From Camelus bactrianus (lineage: Eukaryota > Chordata > Mammalia > Artiodactyla > Camelidae): 64,000 nt of DNA. The notes beneath the pieces were generated by a model that saw nothing but the letters and a program-made list of their open reading frames with translations, was not told the origin of the DNA and searched no databases. How positions within the stretch are numbered: position 1 is the first letter of the stretch; the number at the start of each line of letters is the position of its first letter. The DNA lies in the NCBI RefSeq assembly GCF_048773025.1, contig NC_133549.1:44764966-44828965 (forward strand), written 5' to 3'. Of the stretch, positions 37,401-49,800 are shown piece after piece. The position numbers and the translations under genes are program-made.

Positions 37401-40400
37401 TTCCTGCAGCCCCTTCATCTCCACTCTGCAGCTGATGTGAAGTATGGCTCAAGAAGGAAGTATGTGACTATAAGATAAATAAAAATAGACAGGCACAAGG
37501 TAGTCTAAATCCACACAGAGAAAAATCAAGTCCCATAAAGAAGTGACAGTGTAGTAAAGCACACATCCAAATTGTGTTACCAAACTGACCACTCAGCTTC
37601 TCTGTCTGAAACTTTGCACTTGGGTTAACGAGGATTTTAATGTTCCCCAAGCAGGTATTTGCTTTACTTGGCACAACTAAAAGGCCTGCAGTGGAAAAAA
37701 GGTATGATCTATCAAAGGGTGGTCTCCTGACTGGTGGAGTCAGCATCACCTGGGAACTTACTAGAAATGCAAATTCTCCAATCCTTCTGCAGACCTATGC
37801 AATCAGAAACTCTGGGGGTGTTGTGAAACTCTGGGTTTCAGTGGCACTCCTGGTGATTCCGGTACAGTTCACTGTGAGAACCAGTGGTCTGTCAGATTCT
37901 AAAGTAAGCTGCTTCTCTTTGAAGGCAAAAAACTGCTGGTAACCTTCAAATGATGATTTTTTTTTTCTCTCTCAGGACATCATGGGATCTAAATGTACTG
38001 AGATTCTGGCCTAGCCAGGGCCACACTAATACAGTGTGTTTTTAATTAAATAGGTTCATTGATATTAACTCAAAAGCTTGAAAAAAATGTTAAACAATGG
38101 CGAAGGAGAGAATATAAAATTTGACTTGGTTTATACAAAGAATAATTATAATTATCTCTATGACCTATTCACCATTTTTAAGTGACAAAATACTATACTG
38201 CTTTAAAATTATGCATAAAATTATTTATGTATTAGTATCATTTTAAAACATGTTAGATAGGCTTTGTTCTTTGTTTTATTTTGTTACACGTACATGGCTG
38301 GCTTTCACAACTTTAAAAAATTTGAACATTGTAATCCTATTATCCTTCTCCCAATCATGGAAGGATATCTCCAAAAGGAGTAATCAAAGTGAAGCTACTT
38401 TATGCCTTACCTATTTTCACCTACACACAACTTATCACAGTAAGGCAGCTGACGTATAACCTGAGAGCAGCCTCTCCTGGAACAATCAAGTTGCACCTTT
38501 CTTTGCTACTGCATATGCTTTAAGTTGTAGTAGAGAAAAAAGTGCTCCAAGATGGAGCAGATGGTACTAGAGGGCAGCAAAAGCTGTTCATCACACAGTC
38601 TATGAAGAATTGATAAAATGAGCTGAGAGCATCACCACATCTTCTAGGTTTGGGGGACACTGAGTCGTACCAGGTAACATAAGTTTGGCAGCCATAACTG
38701 AGCAGTCTGTGGACATGGGGATTTGTGTGAATGAGATGCAGAGGGAGGAGAAAATTTTTTAACACAAAATGTATAGTCTATGAAACAAGTCAACAATTTA
38801 GTATAACTATAGATTCTAATTATAATTATTTTAATAATCTATAATTAAAACTAATTAGGACATGCCAAGAAGCATTGAATACCAGGCTGAACACATGAGA
38901 AAATTACATCAAACTTTTTTTGCAATGATTTACATCTTTATATCTGCACCTACAGCGAAGTTGCTTATGCATATCAGCCCCTGGCACCCTGTTACGCTGC
39001 ATGTGTCTCCCTCTTGACTAACTTCTGGTCGGGTCCTTCACTCTGGCTCATTTTGCTCTTCAACCTGGTTAGGTATTAACTTAGGCTAGACATTCCATTC
39101 AATTACAGTCAGCTTATAACCAGAGTTGCCCTCTGCTCTCCACTTGAAATTACTGAACCCATTCCAGTCAATCCATTTCAAGCTCTCTCTCTGTGTCTCT
39201 TCCTCTCTACTCCCAGACCTCCTATCTCTCATTTTCCCTCATTCCTCCATCTCACAGATTCTCCATAGTTCCTCAGGAAAAGGAGCAAGGAGGTTGCGTA
39301 GGATACACGTGAGCAAATCTAGAGTACTGCATGGTTCTCAGGCAACTCGAGGGTCCAGTTCGAGGGACCCTCTATGCTCTCCGATGGGCCAGGTGGTCCT
39401 CTTCTCTCTCATCCATCCTCTTCTCTCTGCTGCTGAGCCTGGTGCTTTGCTGAGTTCTCACACTTATGGGAATCAATATGCCTAGCTTCCCTAGTTGGGG
39501 ATATAAAATGTGGTCTCATTTCCTTTGCTACCCAAACTATGACTTGGCACTGACCTCCCCACATTCAAGCTTTTGCCCTTCAGCGAGTCCCCCAGTTATG
39601 TAGATAATTCCCCAAGATGCAGCCTTAAAGATGTCATGAAAGAAGTGTCTCCTATCTTTCTACTCCACCCTCCAGCCTGTCCTCCCCTCCCTTTGCGCTC
39701 CACCCCTCCATGCCTGTGGAATATACCCTACCACAAGCCAGGCCAAGGCTGGGTGGCAGATCCTGACAGGGTGCTACTGAAGATTCAGGGACAATGGAGA
39801 GACGTTAGCTTGTTGAAAATGGCTATGTGGATGGCTCTTCTCAGAGCGGAGGTGCAGGCCCATTCTCAGGTTCAGGGACTCCCCACCACTGAGACCCCCA
39901 TTCAGGTTCGTCTGTGCTCTTCAGGCCTCCAGGTCATCACAGTCATTAGACCTGGAAGGGAAAAGCACTCCTCCAAATCCCGAGTCTAAATTCCCATTTC
40001 TTGTTTGATAATCTCCCTTTTCCTAAGATGTTGAGAGTAGGAACGTGTATTCCCTACACAGTAAATCTCCCACCACCTCCTTGGTGCCCAGGGGCCCTCC
40101 GGAAACAACCACAGCAGAACATCAGCGTAGGAGAGTTACTCAGCCTTGAATTAACACTTAGTAGAGGACGTCAGCACGCCAAGCCAGGCGGAGTTCCTCT
40201 GACAAGCTGTCCTCTCTCTCATCCTCTCAACTGCTCCATCGCTACACCAAAAAGCTTCGCAGCATATGCACTGTAAATCCTTACATAACCCAAGAAAATA
40301 TTTCTCCCAGATTCCAGCCAACAGGATTTCCTAGACCTGTGTTAAGCTTAATTGTGCACCACTATTCATATTAGCTAACAGAAGGCCTAGCTCCCAGAGT

Positions 40401-41488
40401 CAGAGAAATCTGCCTTTTGTAATTTAAAAAAAATCCATTTTCCCCAAGAACAATGGCTATATACAAGCTTTCATTTCATTAACTGAAGGGCTCAATCAAG
40501 TAGTTCTCTCAGAACAAAGGAAAGGCTTGCCTGAAAGGTAAATTCAAATGTTACTCTTTCAAGGCAGAACCATGTGAAATTTTATTTAGATATATTTTAA
40601 GTTAGAAAATTATTATGAAGAAAATAAAACATGGTCCTATACTCTGACCCTTTTTCTAATTTGTGAACTTTTTTAACTTCAGTTGGCTTTGAGAACAACC
40701 ATTTAACAACTTCTTGCACATTTTTATAAAAATTTACGTACATATCAGCACAAAACACAGATCATATGCACATTCTGAATTTTCCTTTCTTCTTTCTTTC
40801 TTTTCTTTCTCTTCATTCTACATTTTCATTTACCTTAATAATATCTCTTGAGGATTTTTACATGTCAGCCATACAAATGTATGTTTCTTTTTATTTTTTA
40901 AGGTCTGTTGTATTCCATTCATGGCTTTATCAAAGTTTATTTAACTAGTTCCCTTTAAATGATAAATGGGCATTTAGGTTGTTTCCAGGTATTTTAATGG
41001 GAGAGGCAGGAAAGAATAGGGTTATTACATAAAACTCTGGAATAAACTTGCTGATATGTATCTATCTGTGTAGGTTTGTGACTATGTTCATAAGGTAAAT
41101 TCCTAGCAGTGGAATTTCTGGGTCAAAAGGCATGGAGGTTTTAAATTTTGGCGGATATTGATTGTAATAATTAACACTCCCAAGAGTATCTATATTTGCT
41201 TACTCTTGCCAACCCTGGGGATTATTACGCTTATTAAGTTTTGCCAGTCTGATAGGCAGAACATGATATCTCACTGCTGTTTCTATTAGAGTTTTAGAGC
41301 TCTTTAGATATAAGTGATGGTAAATAACTTTTCGTTAGTCTGTTGGCCACTTGTGTTTTTTTCTGTTAGCTATGTGTTCACATCTTTTGCTCATTTTCGT
41401 ATTGAATTGTTTAAACATTTTTTTACTGAGTTGTAAGATTTCTTTGTTAGTCAAAACATGTAGTTATTATTATTACTATTATTATTAC

Positions 41489-41519
<31 letters not shown>

Positions 41520-43763
41520 TCACAAATATTTCTTCCAGCATGTCATTTATCTTTTGATTTTGTTCCTATTACCTTTCTGCAAAAGTTTCAATATCTATGC
41601 AATCACATTCATTCATTATTTTCTTTATGGCTTCTGTGTATGTGCAATTTTTAAGCAACAATTTTTCCTGATTCTACCTAGTAAAGTTAACCAAAAAAAA
41701 AAATCTTGTGCTTGATTTCAGTGTATATTGTTTCCTTCATTGTAGCTCCATCTTTGCAATGTTGATGCTCAGAGGACAATAAGTGATAAACAGTGAGGCT
41801 ATGATAGATTAGAATGCTTTTGCTTCACATGTCTTCTCATAATACACTGGGAATTGGAATTCCTCTTACATCCTGAGACTGACCCACACATCCAATAGAC
41901 GGGGTCATGGCCCAGTGACCACACTCCTCAGAGAATCAGTCACACTTTCCCTCTACTCAAGTAGAAGATAGTCAACCTAATTAAAAACAAAATAATTCAT
42001 GCTATTTGGGGGTTTTATTGCAGGATTTTTTTCCTTCTTTTTTTGTGGTTCAAGAAGGATAGGAGACTTTTTTTTAAATCTACCTTATTAATATTTGATG
42101 TTTAATTTCATTTCTTACAGGCAGCTTCAAAAGATGGTCCATGATATTAAGAACAATGAAGGTGGAATAATGAACAAAATCAAAAAGTAAGTTAGATGCC
42201 ATAGTACTAATGTAAGCACTTCTTTAGGTAAATGACATCTCATGTCTGCCTGTGCTGCATGGAAGAAAGCAAAGCTCTTTGTTACCTGAACGCAGAATTG
42301 CAATCTCTTCAGCACATGACCCTTTCTTGCTCATGACTAGAGTCATGGTGGTCAGACCCACATACAGGAAACATGGTGAGTGAGTGGACAGTACTCAGGT
42401 ACTTTGCTTTTCCCTCTCACTGCAGGAAAGGTGAGCTATGCCATTCAAGGTGCCTAGCAAACATCAAAAAAGATGTTTACAGAAACAGGACAATCATTTA
42501 GCTAAGGGCCACCAGGACATGCTTAGAGAAATCCAAAAGAGATATACCAGGACATAGCCTGTCTTCTTTAGGATGCCACACCTGTTTTCCATATTTTGAT
42601 TTCTGCTTTTTCAAATATGGCCTTAAAATTGTGTTTTCAATTGGCACTTGGAGAGGGGAAGTAAGAATTCCTTTTTTTTTTTTTTCCATTGGAAGGAGGG
42701 TAATTAGGTTTACTTATTCACTTATTCTTAGAGGAAGTACTGGGGATGGAACCCAGCACCTCATGCACGCTAAGCATGCACTCTACCACTTGAGCTATAC
42801 CCTCCCCATCAAGAATTCCAAATCTTCCTGCACACCAAAAAAAAAAATTCTCAAATTTTATTTTAAGAGAATAGAAATTATACATACCTGCATTTGCCAC
42901 TCAAAATTTAAGTCAAGAGGAAAGGGAAAATGGTATTCTGTTAAGTCTTTAAGGTTTTTTGTTTTTGTTTTTGTTTCTAATAAAAGTTGTACAGATTCAT
43001 CAGGAAAGAAAATTAAATAGTTCAGAATTGTATAAAGTCAAAATCTCCCACTTTTTCATATCCCAATCCCAACCTACTCCCCAGAAATGGACACTGTCAT
43101 GAGTGAATTTAGCATATATATCTATATGTGCATGTTTACTCACACACATACACACACACACTGATGTAGATATAGTACACACCTACATATGTATTATTTT
43201 CATCATGAATGGCATCACAGTACATAAATATTCTACCTACTTGCTTTGTTTGTTGGTTTTACTTAATGCTATATCATGGACATGTTTCTTTGTTAGTATG
43301 TAAAAATAAACCATGTACCTTTAACCAACTATATATTGGTGGACATTATTTAAATTGGGAGTGAGAGTTTAAGCTGGCACATTTTTGGAGGGTAGTCTGA
43401 TAATATCACTCAAAATTTTGTGGTCATTTCTTTCAGTTTAACTGTCACAAATAATACTTCAATAAATATCCTTTGCAGACTTTGAATATACTAGAAAGCC
43501 AAATTCCTGAAATGAAATTTCTAGTTTCTGGGTGGGAGGATTTGTGCCCTTGAAATTATGATTGATATCACCAAATTGCTTTCCAAAAATTTTGTACCAC
43601 CAATAGTATATAAAAGCTCATTTCCTTGTGCCTTCAGGACAGAGAATTTTCAATTTTTTGAGATCCATTTTAATGTAATCAAATTTATTCACTTTTTTCC
43701 TTTAGGGTTTTTTTTTTAAACTCTTTTTTCTTTGAGGGGGGCAGGTAATGAGATTTGTTTCTT

Positions 43764-43831
<68 letters not shown>

Positions 43832-46800
43832 TTAGTGGAGGTACTGGAGATTGAACCCAGGACCTTATGCATGCTGAGCATGCACTACCGCTGAGCTGTA
43901 TACCCTCCTCCTGGTATCTCCTTTTTTTTTTTTTTTTTTTTTTGGTCTTTGCTAAACTTAAGAGTAAGAAATCACTTTTCATGGGGTTTTTAGTCTGTAA
44001 AATATAAATGAGTCTCAATATGTGTAAGTGATCATCAGAAAATAGTTAAAATGGTCTGCTCATGGGACGGTGGTCATCACATAGAGGAGGAGAATTTGTC
44101 TTCATGTGTTCTGTCCTATGACTGGGAGAATTGTTTGATTGTTTTCATTTATTATTTCTGATACATATAGAATTGAAATGAGAGAGCCCTGCTAGTCATT
44201 GTTTTAATTACTAGTAATTCCAGATTAATTACCCCACAGTTGTGAATTTTACAATACACCAATTTTCTCAATAATGTGAAGTTTTGTATAAAATGTCTCT
44301 CTATTCCATAGCCAGTCAGACTTATAAGCAGCCATGGAGCTCAAATTTTTCCAGACAATTTCTATTTCATTCTGCCCATTATCTTCAAATGCACTTTTAC
44401 TTGACAAACCATGTTTCTTCTCAGCTTAGAAAACACAGCTGCCACAGTCATGATCCAGGGTGAAGTCAGTGACCCTCTGGTCCTGAGTGCCCTGACTTTA
44501 AGCTCTTACTCATAACCAGGCAACAGGTGCTACCTTGAAAGGAGGAAGCATGGTTAAGCACACTGGTTTCCTAACACAAGACCGTGACAGAGTTGTCACT
44601 GGTTCACGGCCGAATGAGAAACTAAGGACCCTGAAGTGTTGGGGGTTGGCGTGCAGCTGTTGGCTGCTCAGTGAGGCCCAGATCACTGGTCTGTGTTCAC
44701 TGACCAACAGTCCTTTCTTGAATCTGTCTTTTATCCTGAGATGATAACCTTCATACATTTGGGAGTATTAAAATATCCTTTCTTTCTTTCTTCTTTTTTT
44801 CTTTTTTTAAGTGATGGCAATAATGGGCAATCATTGGTTTGTGTTTTTTGAAATCTTACTGGTCCATGAACAGACCTGGTACCAGACCCAGTTTTTTTTT
44901 TTTTTTCCTCCCTTCCCTTCAACACCTTGGACAATCTCTCTCTCTGGATCTCATCGTAGGTCTAATGACAATATCTTCCCAGCACACCCAGCTGGCTTGC
45001 TGAGAACTGAATGAAATAATAGACAGGAGAACCTGTGGGTAAACAAAATGCAGAATTTCTAGGCAAATAGAAGTATTCTTATTTTTGCAACATTACAATT
45101 CTTATAAGGCTTATTTTTTGTAATCAAATGTAAATTTCTGTACTTTTTTTCCAAAAAATGAAATATGTTTTGTACATAACAGTTACCTTATACACTGTGA
45201 TATTTTAGTAAATGAAGTCTCCTGCTTTTTACACAGGTTTTATTTATATATATTTTAAATTTCACCAAGCAAATCATTCATAAGTAAAATGGGTAACTAT
45301 TACTAAAAATAATACTTCACTGTAAACTTTGACATTTGAAATAATGGAAGGGGAAATGTTGTCAGACTTACAAAAAGCCTAAAAACTGGGATATGCTTTT
45401 AAAATGTAATTTTAGTGAGTGGGGAAGGATTGTGAATATTCAGCACATTTCATACACGTGTAAAGACAGTAAAGCGGTTTTGAGGGCGCCTGAGCAGTTC
45501 AGCTTCTACTCTAAATATCACAATCCCTAACCTGGAGACACTCACTGCTCACTTATTTGGCATTTTTTTTCACTAGTGCAAAAATAATTTCAGTACAACC
45601 TACAACTAAAATGCTCATTGTAGCTAATTTTTCCTATTATTTAAAATGTTTATTAAATTATTTATTAAAATAGAGTTCATCTTCTCTTACCTTCCTATCA
45701 ATCAATCAACATTTATCTTCCTTGAACCTCTGAACTCAGAGCTTTTTGTATTCTGACCTCTCAGAGCTCCTTCACCTCCTGACTTCACCTTTGCCAAGTC
45801 ACAGCCACACTGCACACTGGAGAGGTGGGGAGAGATGGGAAACCTCTGACTAATAGCGTCACTACATTTACAATGCATTTAGTCCAAAGGAAGCCATCAT
45901 TCTATTAGTTAACTACCTGTTATCTCTATAGCTGTTAACATTATGGACCTTGACAACAGTCGTCCTGCCCACTGACCATTTGTCTAATTTGTTATCTATA
46001 GGCTGAAAGTTAAAGCACCTCCAAGTGTGCCTCGAAGGGACTATGCCTCAGGTAAGAGTATTTCTAAAATACTTGGACTCTTAACTAATCTAATGTTCAT
46101 AATTACTTCTTGAAAGGAGAACAATGTTCTACTCATTTGAAAACAAAATGAGCCCATCCTAATTTTAAGAATGACCAAATCTATTAGGCATTGATTATAG
46201 TGGGTATGTAGTACTCCTTCAATCCATCCATTCACCCATCCACTCAACTATTTACCAAATATGTATTAAGTGTCTTCTGTGTGCCAGGCACATACAAGGT
46301 CTTAGGTAGAAATACAGTGAAAATAAGATAGATCTAGTCCCCACCCTCACAGAATTTATAGTCTAGAAGGGAAAATAGATGGTGTCAAAGCAATTACAAT
46401 TCAGTGTGTTGGGGAAGAACAAAGTTCTATGGAAATACACCACAACAGTATCTGATCTAATCTGAGGTGGAGGCTGTGGAGGAAGTGGGGAACGGAAGGC
46501 TTCCTAGATGAAGAATTGCTAAAATGGATATTTGATAGCCAGTGAGGTGGGGTAGGGGGTAGAACAGGTCATTGATGGCAAATAGTTACTCAGTTCTCTC
46601 AGAGTTTAGCCCCCAACCTCATTCCAACTAGGATCAACTTTGTCAGCAGAGAGGAGTTAGTCTTGAGATTAGCAGCATTTAGGGCAGTGGTGAGCCAAGT
46701 AAATTCCCCACCACATTTTCCTTTTCTAAAACAGATGTATTAGGAGGATAGGTCTAACATATCATTCTACTGGCTTAAACATAAAGATGTCCTGGACACA

Positions 46801-49800
46801 GACAGACCTATACAGCCCTCAGTGAAAACCACAGGGCTACGGACATCGATGAAGACTCTTCCTCTCCAGGGCAACAGCTAAAACCAAATCACAACCTTAA
46901 CAGGTGATTACTATTTTGTTTTATTTTTTCTGTCACTGATTGCAATAGTAATAAATCAGATAGCTGTGTTCCTCTTGAGCACTAATGAAATCATATCACA
47001 TTGAGAAATGCTGACCAGCAAACCAAGCCTGGTCACTGACCCACTGGACCACTTTCCAGAACTCACTAGGTCACAGAATATTTATTGACCTCACATCGCC
47101 AGTCAGTCAGCAAATCTAGACAGTTAGGGGATTCCTTTGCAGTTTGGAACTAAAAAATAAAGACCCTGTCCTGATCTTTAAAAATCGAATTTGTCTATGG
47201 CCATACCACCCCGAAAGCACCTGTCCTTGTCTAAAATAAACCTAATCAAAAGTCAGTGAGAACAAACACATTCTTCCCTTTAAGTTATTAAAAAAAGAAA
47301 AGAAATCAAAGCAGGCGACACCTGTTAAAAACCCAAAGATTTGATGGGAAAATTTGGACTCCTGGAGTCGCAGGCTTAAAAGGAGCCCTGAAGTCGGGTA
47401 GTCTAACATCCGATCCAATGCTTAAAGCCGCCCCACCACCATGTACCACTAACGAGGCCCACTTTCTGCTTGGGCACCTCCTGTGATGACCTCGCACGCC
47501 TGTCTGGTCCAGTCAGGGAGGGACAGCCCTGGCTAGACACAGATATGATCCACTTCCCTGTGGCTTCCTGAGTCTGTCCAGATGGCCACACAGTACAAGT
47601 CTTTCAATATTAAAGGAAGTGGAAATAGAGCTGGTCTGTGCAACTTCAAGGATACAATTAAGAAGTTGGGTCATTTGAACTGTTTCTCCTCTAGAATAAA
47701 CGTCTCCAGGTGCTTCAGCTATACCACATATTTTTTGATTCATTCAACAAGTATTACCCAAGTGTGTCCTGTGTGATACTCACTGTGCTATATGGAGTAG
47801 GGAATAAAATATAGTCCCTAACCTTAAAGCACCTAATGACTAGTGGAGTGTCAGATAATAAACAAGAATGCCAACAGGTAAATATAAATTACCGAACGTG
47901 GTAACTGCTATGAAGGAACATGGCAGGTGCAGTGATAGGGAATCAGTATGGGGTGCGGGAACAACTTAAGTAATCAGGGAAGGTCTCTCTGAGGAGATGA
48001 CATTTAATTAGAGTCCTGGGGAGCGGGCAGGAACATCTGTCACTTTGTAGATGCCCCAAAAGCATTGGAGAGGCTGGACACAAACATTAGGAGCTCAGAG
48101 GCAATTCATGGAAACCTAAGTGACTAATATATCTGATTTCAGGGTGGAGGTCTCCTGGGGGGTCCCCTCATGCTCATCCCCTCACCCAGGCGCCTCCTTT
48201 CCTATACTTTTTACTTGGGTGAAAGATACGTAGCATTCCTGACTTGTTCACCCTTTTGTCTAAGCCACACACACAGCGGGAATCATCCTTGATTCTTCCT
48301 CTTCCTTCACCCTGTACAAAAAAATTAATCTCTAAATCCTATTAATTCTATCTTCGAAGTGTTTCTCAAATATCTTTGCTCCTCTCTGTTTACATAGCTA
48401 GAGCTCAAACCCTTGGCATCTCTTGCTTGTCCTCATACAGAAGCCTCTGAATAGTCTCCTTAATGCCTGACTCCATGTGGTCCTCTCAGTCCCCACCAGA
48501 GAATTGTTCTGAAGTACCTTTGCTTAAATATTTTCATGGCTCTATATCCCCAACAAGAGGAACCACAAACCACTCAGCCTGCACGCAAGGTCCTTCAATG
48601 TCTAGCCACCAACTGACTGTGTAACCTTGGACAACTCACTCTTCTCTCCATATCTATATCATGCAGGACTGAAGCAGATCTCTTAGGTTCCAGCCAAAGC
48701 TAATACTTAACACTCTGGCAGAAACACAAGTCTTGGGAGTCCAGGGCTCAGCGATGAAGCAAGCCTCTCCTACCCTTCCCTGGCTTTAGGAATTTGCATT
48801 TTCCAATCTCCCTGATTCTCACAAGTGTCCCCTTTCTTGACCTCAGACACCTGCTCTCTTCCCTGAAATCCCTCAAATAGTCTTTTTTTTTTTTAACAAT
48901 TTTAAAAAATTTGGGGAGGGGAGAGGGGGAGATAATTAACTATTTTTTTTTTTTTTTTAATGGAGGAACTGGGGATTGGACCCAGGACCTCGTGCATGCT
49001 AAGTACATGCTCTACTACTGAGCTGTACCCTCCCTCTCCCACAAAGACTCCTGATATCAGTACCTTTGTACTTAAGATCTCCTGAAACACAGAAACATGG
49101 CCCAGCCGGGTCTTCTAAGCATTTGCTACTCAGAGTGTAAATCCTAACCTAGCAGCATCAGCATCGCTTGGGAGCTTGTTAGAAATGCAAAATCTCTGCC
49201 CCACCCTAAAACTAATGGATCAGAATTTGCATTTTAACAAGAACTCCAGGGGATCTGGATGTATTTTAAATTTGAGAAACCCTGCTATAAACCACCAATT
49301 CTGTCCTTATTGCTTCTCCTAAACTGAAAGGCAAATTTTTTGAAGTTCCAGGATCTCAGACATTCGTCCTATTGCTTCACAGACCAGTGAGGCCTTGCCT
49401 AATCTCCCTGCTTTTACACTCAATCTCAGGAAAGGCAAAACCTCCATCCCTTGCCACTCCCTGTCCCCTCCATGTTCCAGGAGCACTCTCAGCTACTTCC
49501 CCTGAGCCTTGGGGTCCCTGTGCAGCTGCAAGCTTAGTGCCTCAAAAGTCAGCCCCGACAGTTCTCCTGAACCCAGGGAGTCTTCAAGGACCTCAGAGGC
49601 TCCAGGCTTGGAGACCTTAGCCCACCAGACCTCCTGAGTCCAGGAGGCCCGTCAGGTGCTCACTGGAGGCGTGGGCAGATTTGGTCCACCACGCCTCCTG
49701 AAACAGCCCTACCTGTTTCTACTGGACACTGGAATTATGTCTCTTTCCAGTCCCAGAAGCAAATGGCTTCCCAGACCCTTTAAGCCACGCCGGAAAGCCC

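Larger units (their letters stand above)
19480..42120 (+). other. BLNK: BLNK intron 1 (22.6 kb)
   Basis: GT-AG intron of phase 2. Its recognised repeats are listed separately. Stretches with nothing I can name: 21140-22235, 24090-25140, 25345-26885, 27890-28785, 28980-30690, 31460-32330, 33625-35070, 35205-36225, 36565-37710 and 37890-40655. Short frames in these parts have no recognisable domain. An intron of this size next to the promoter could hold B-cell enhancers, but I see no motif cluster strong enough to call one. Confidence 0.9.
42187..46001 (+). other. BLNK: BLNK intron 2 (3.8 kb)
   Basis: GT-AG intron of phase 2, AT-rich. It holds two camelid SINEs and an old L1. The parts 42190-42660 and 44010-46000 have no element I can name. 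T-rich runs lie at 44776-44810 and 44891-44906. Confidence 0.9.

Noticed and set aside
42718-42810. tRNA-Ala gene on the - strand
   Set aside because: The tRNA-like text is the head of a SINE with linker, tail and target duplication; the cloverleaf is not kept.
47193-47232. Functional 5S rRNA gene
   Set aside because: Only about 40 of 120 bases are present and the internal control region is missing.
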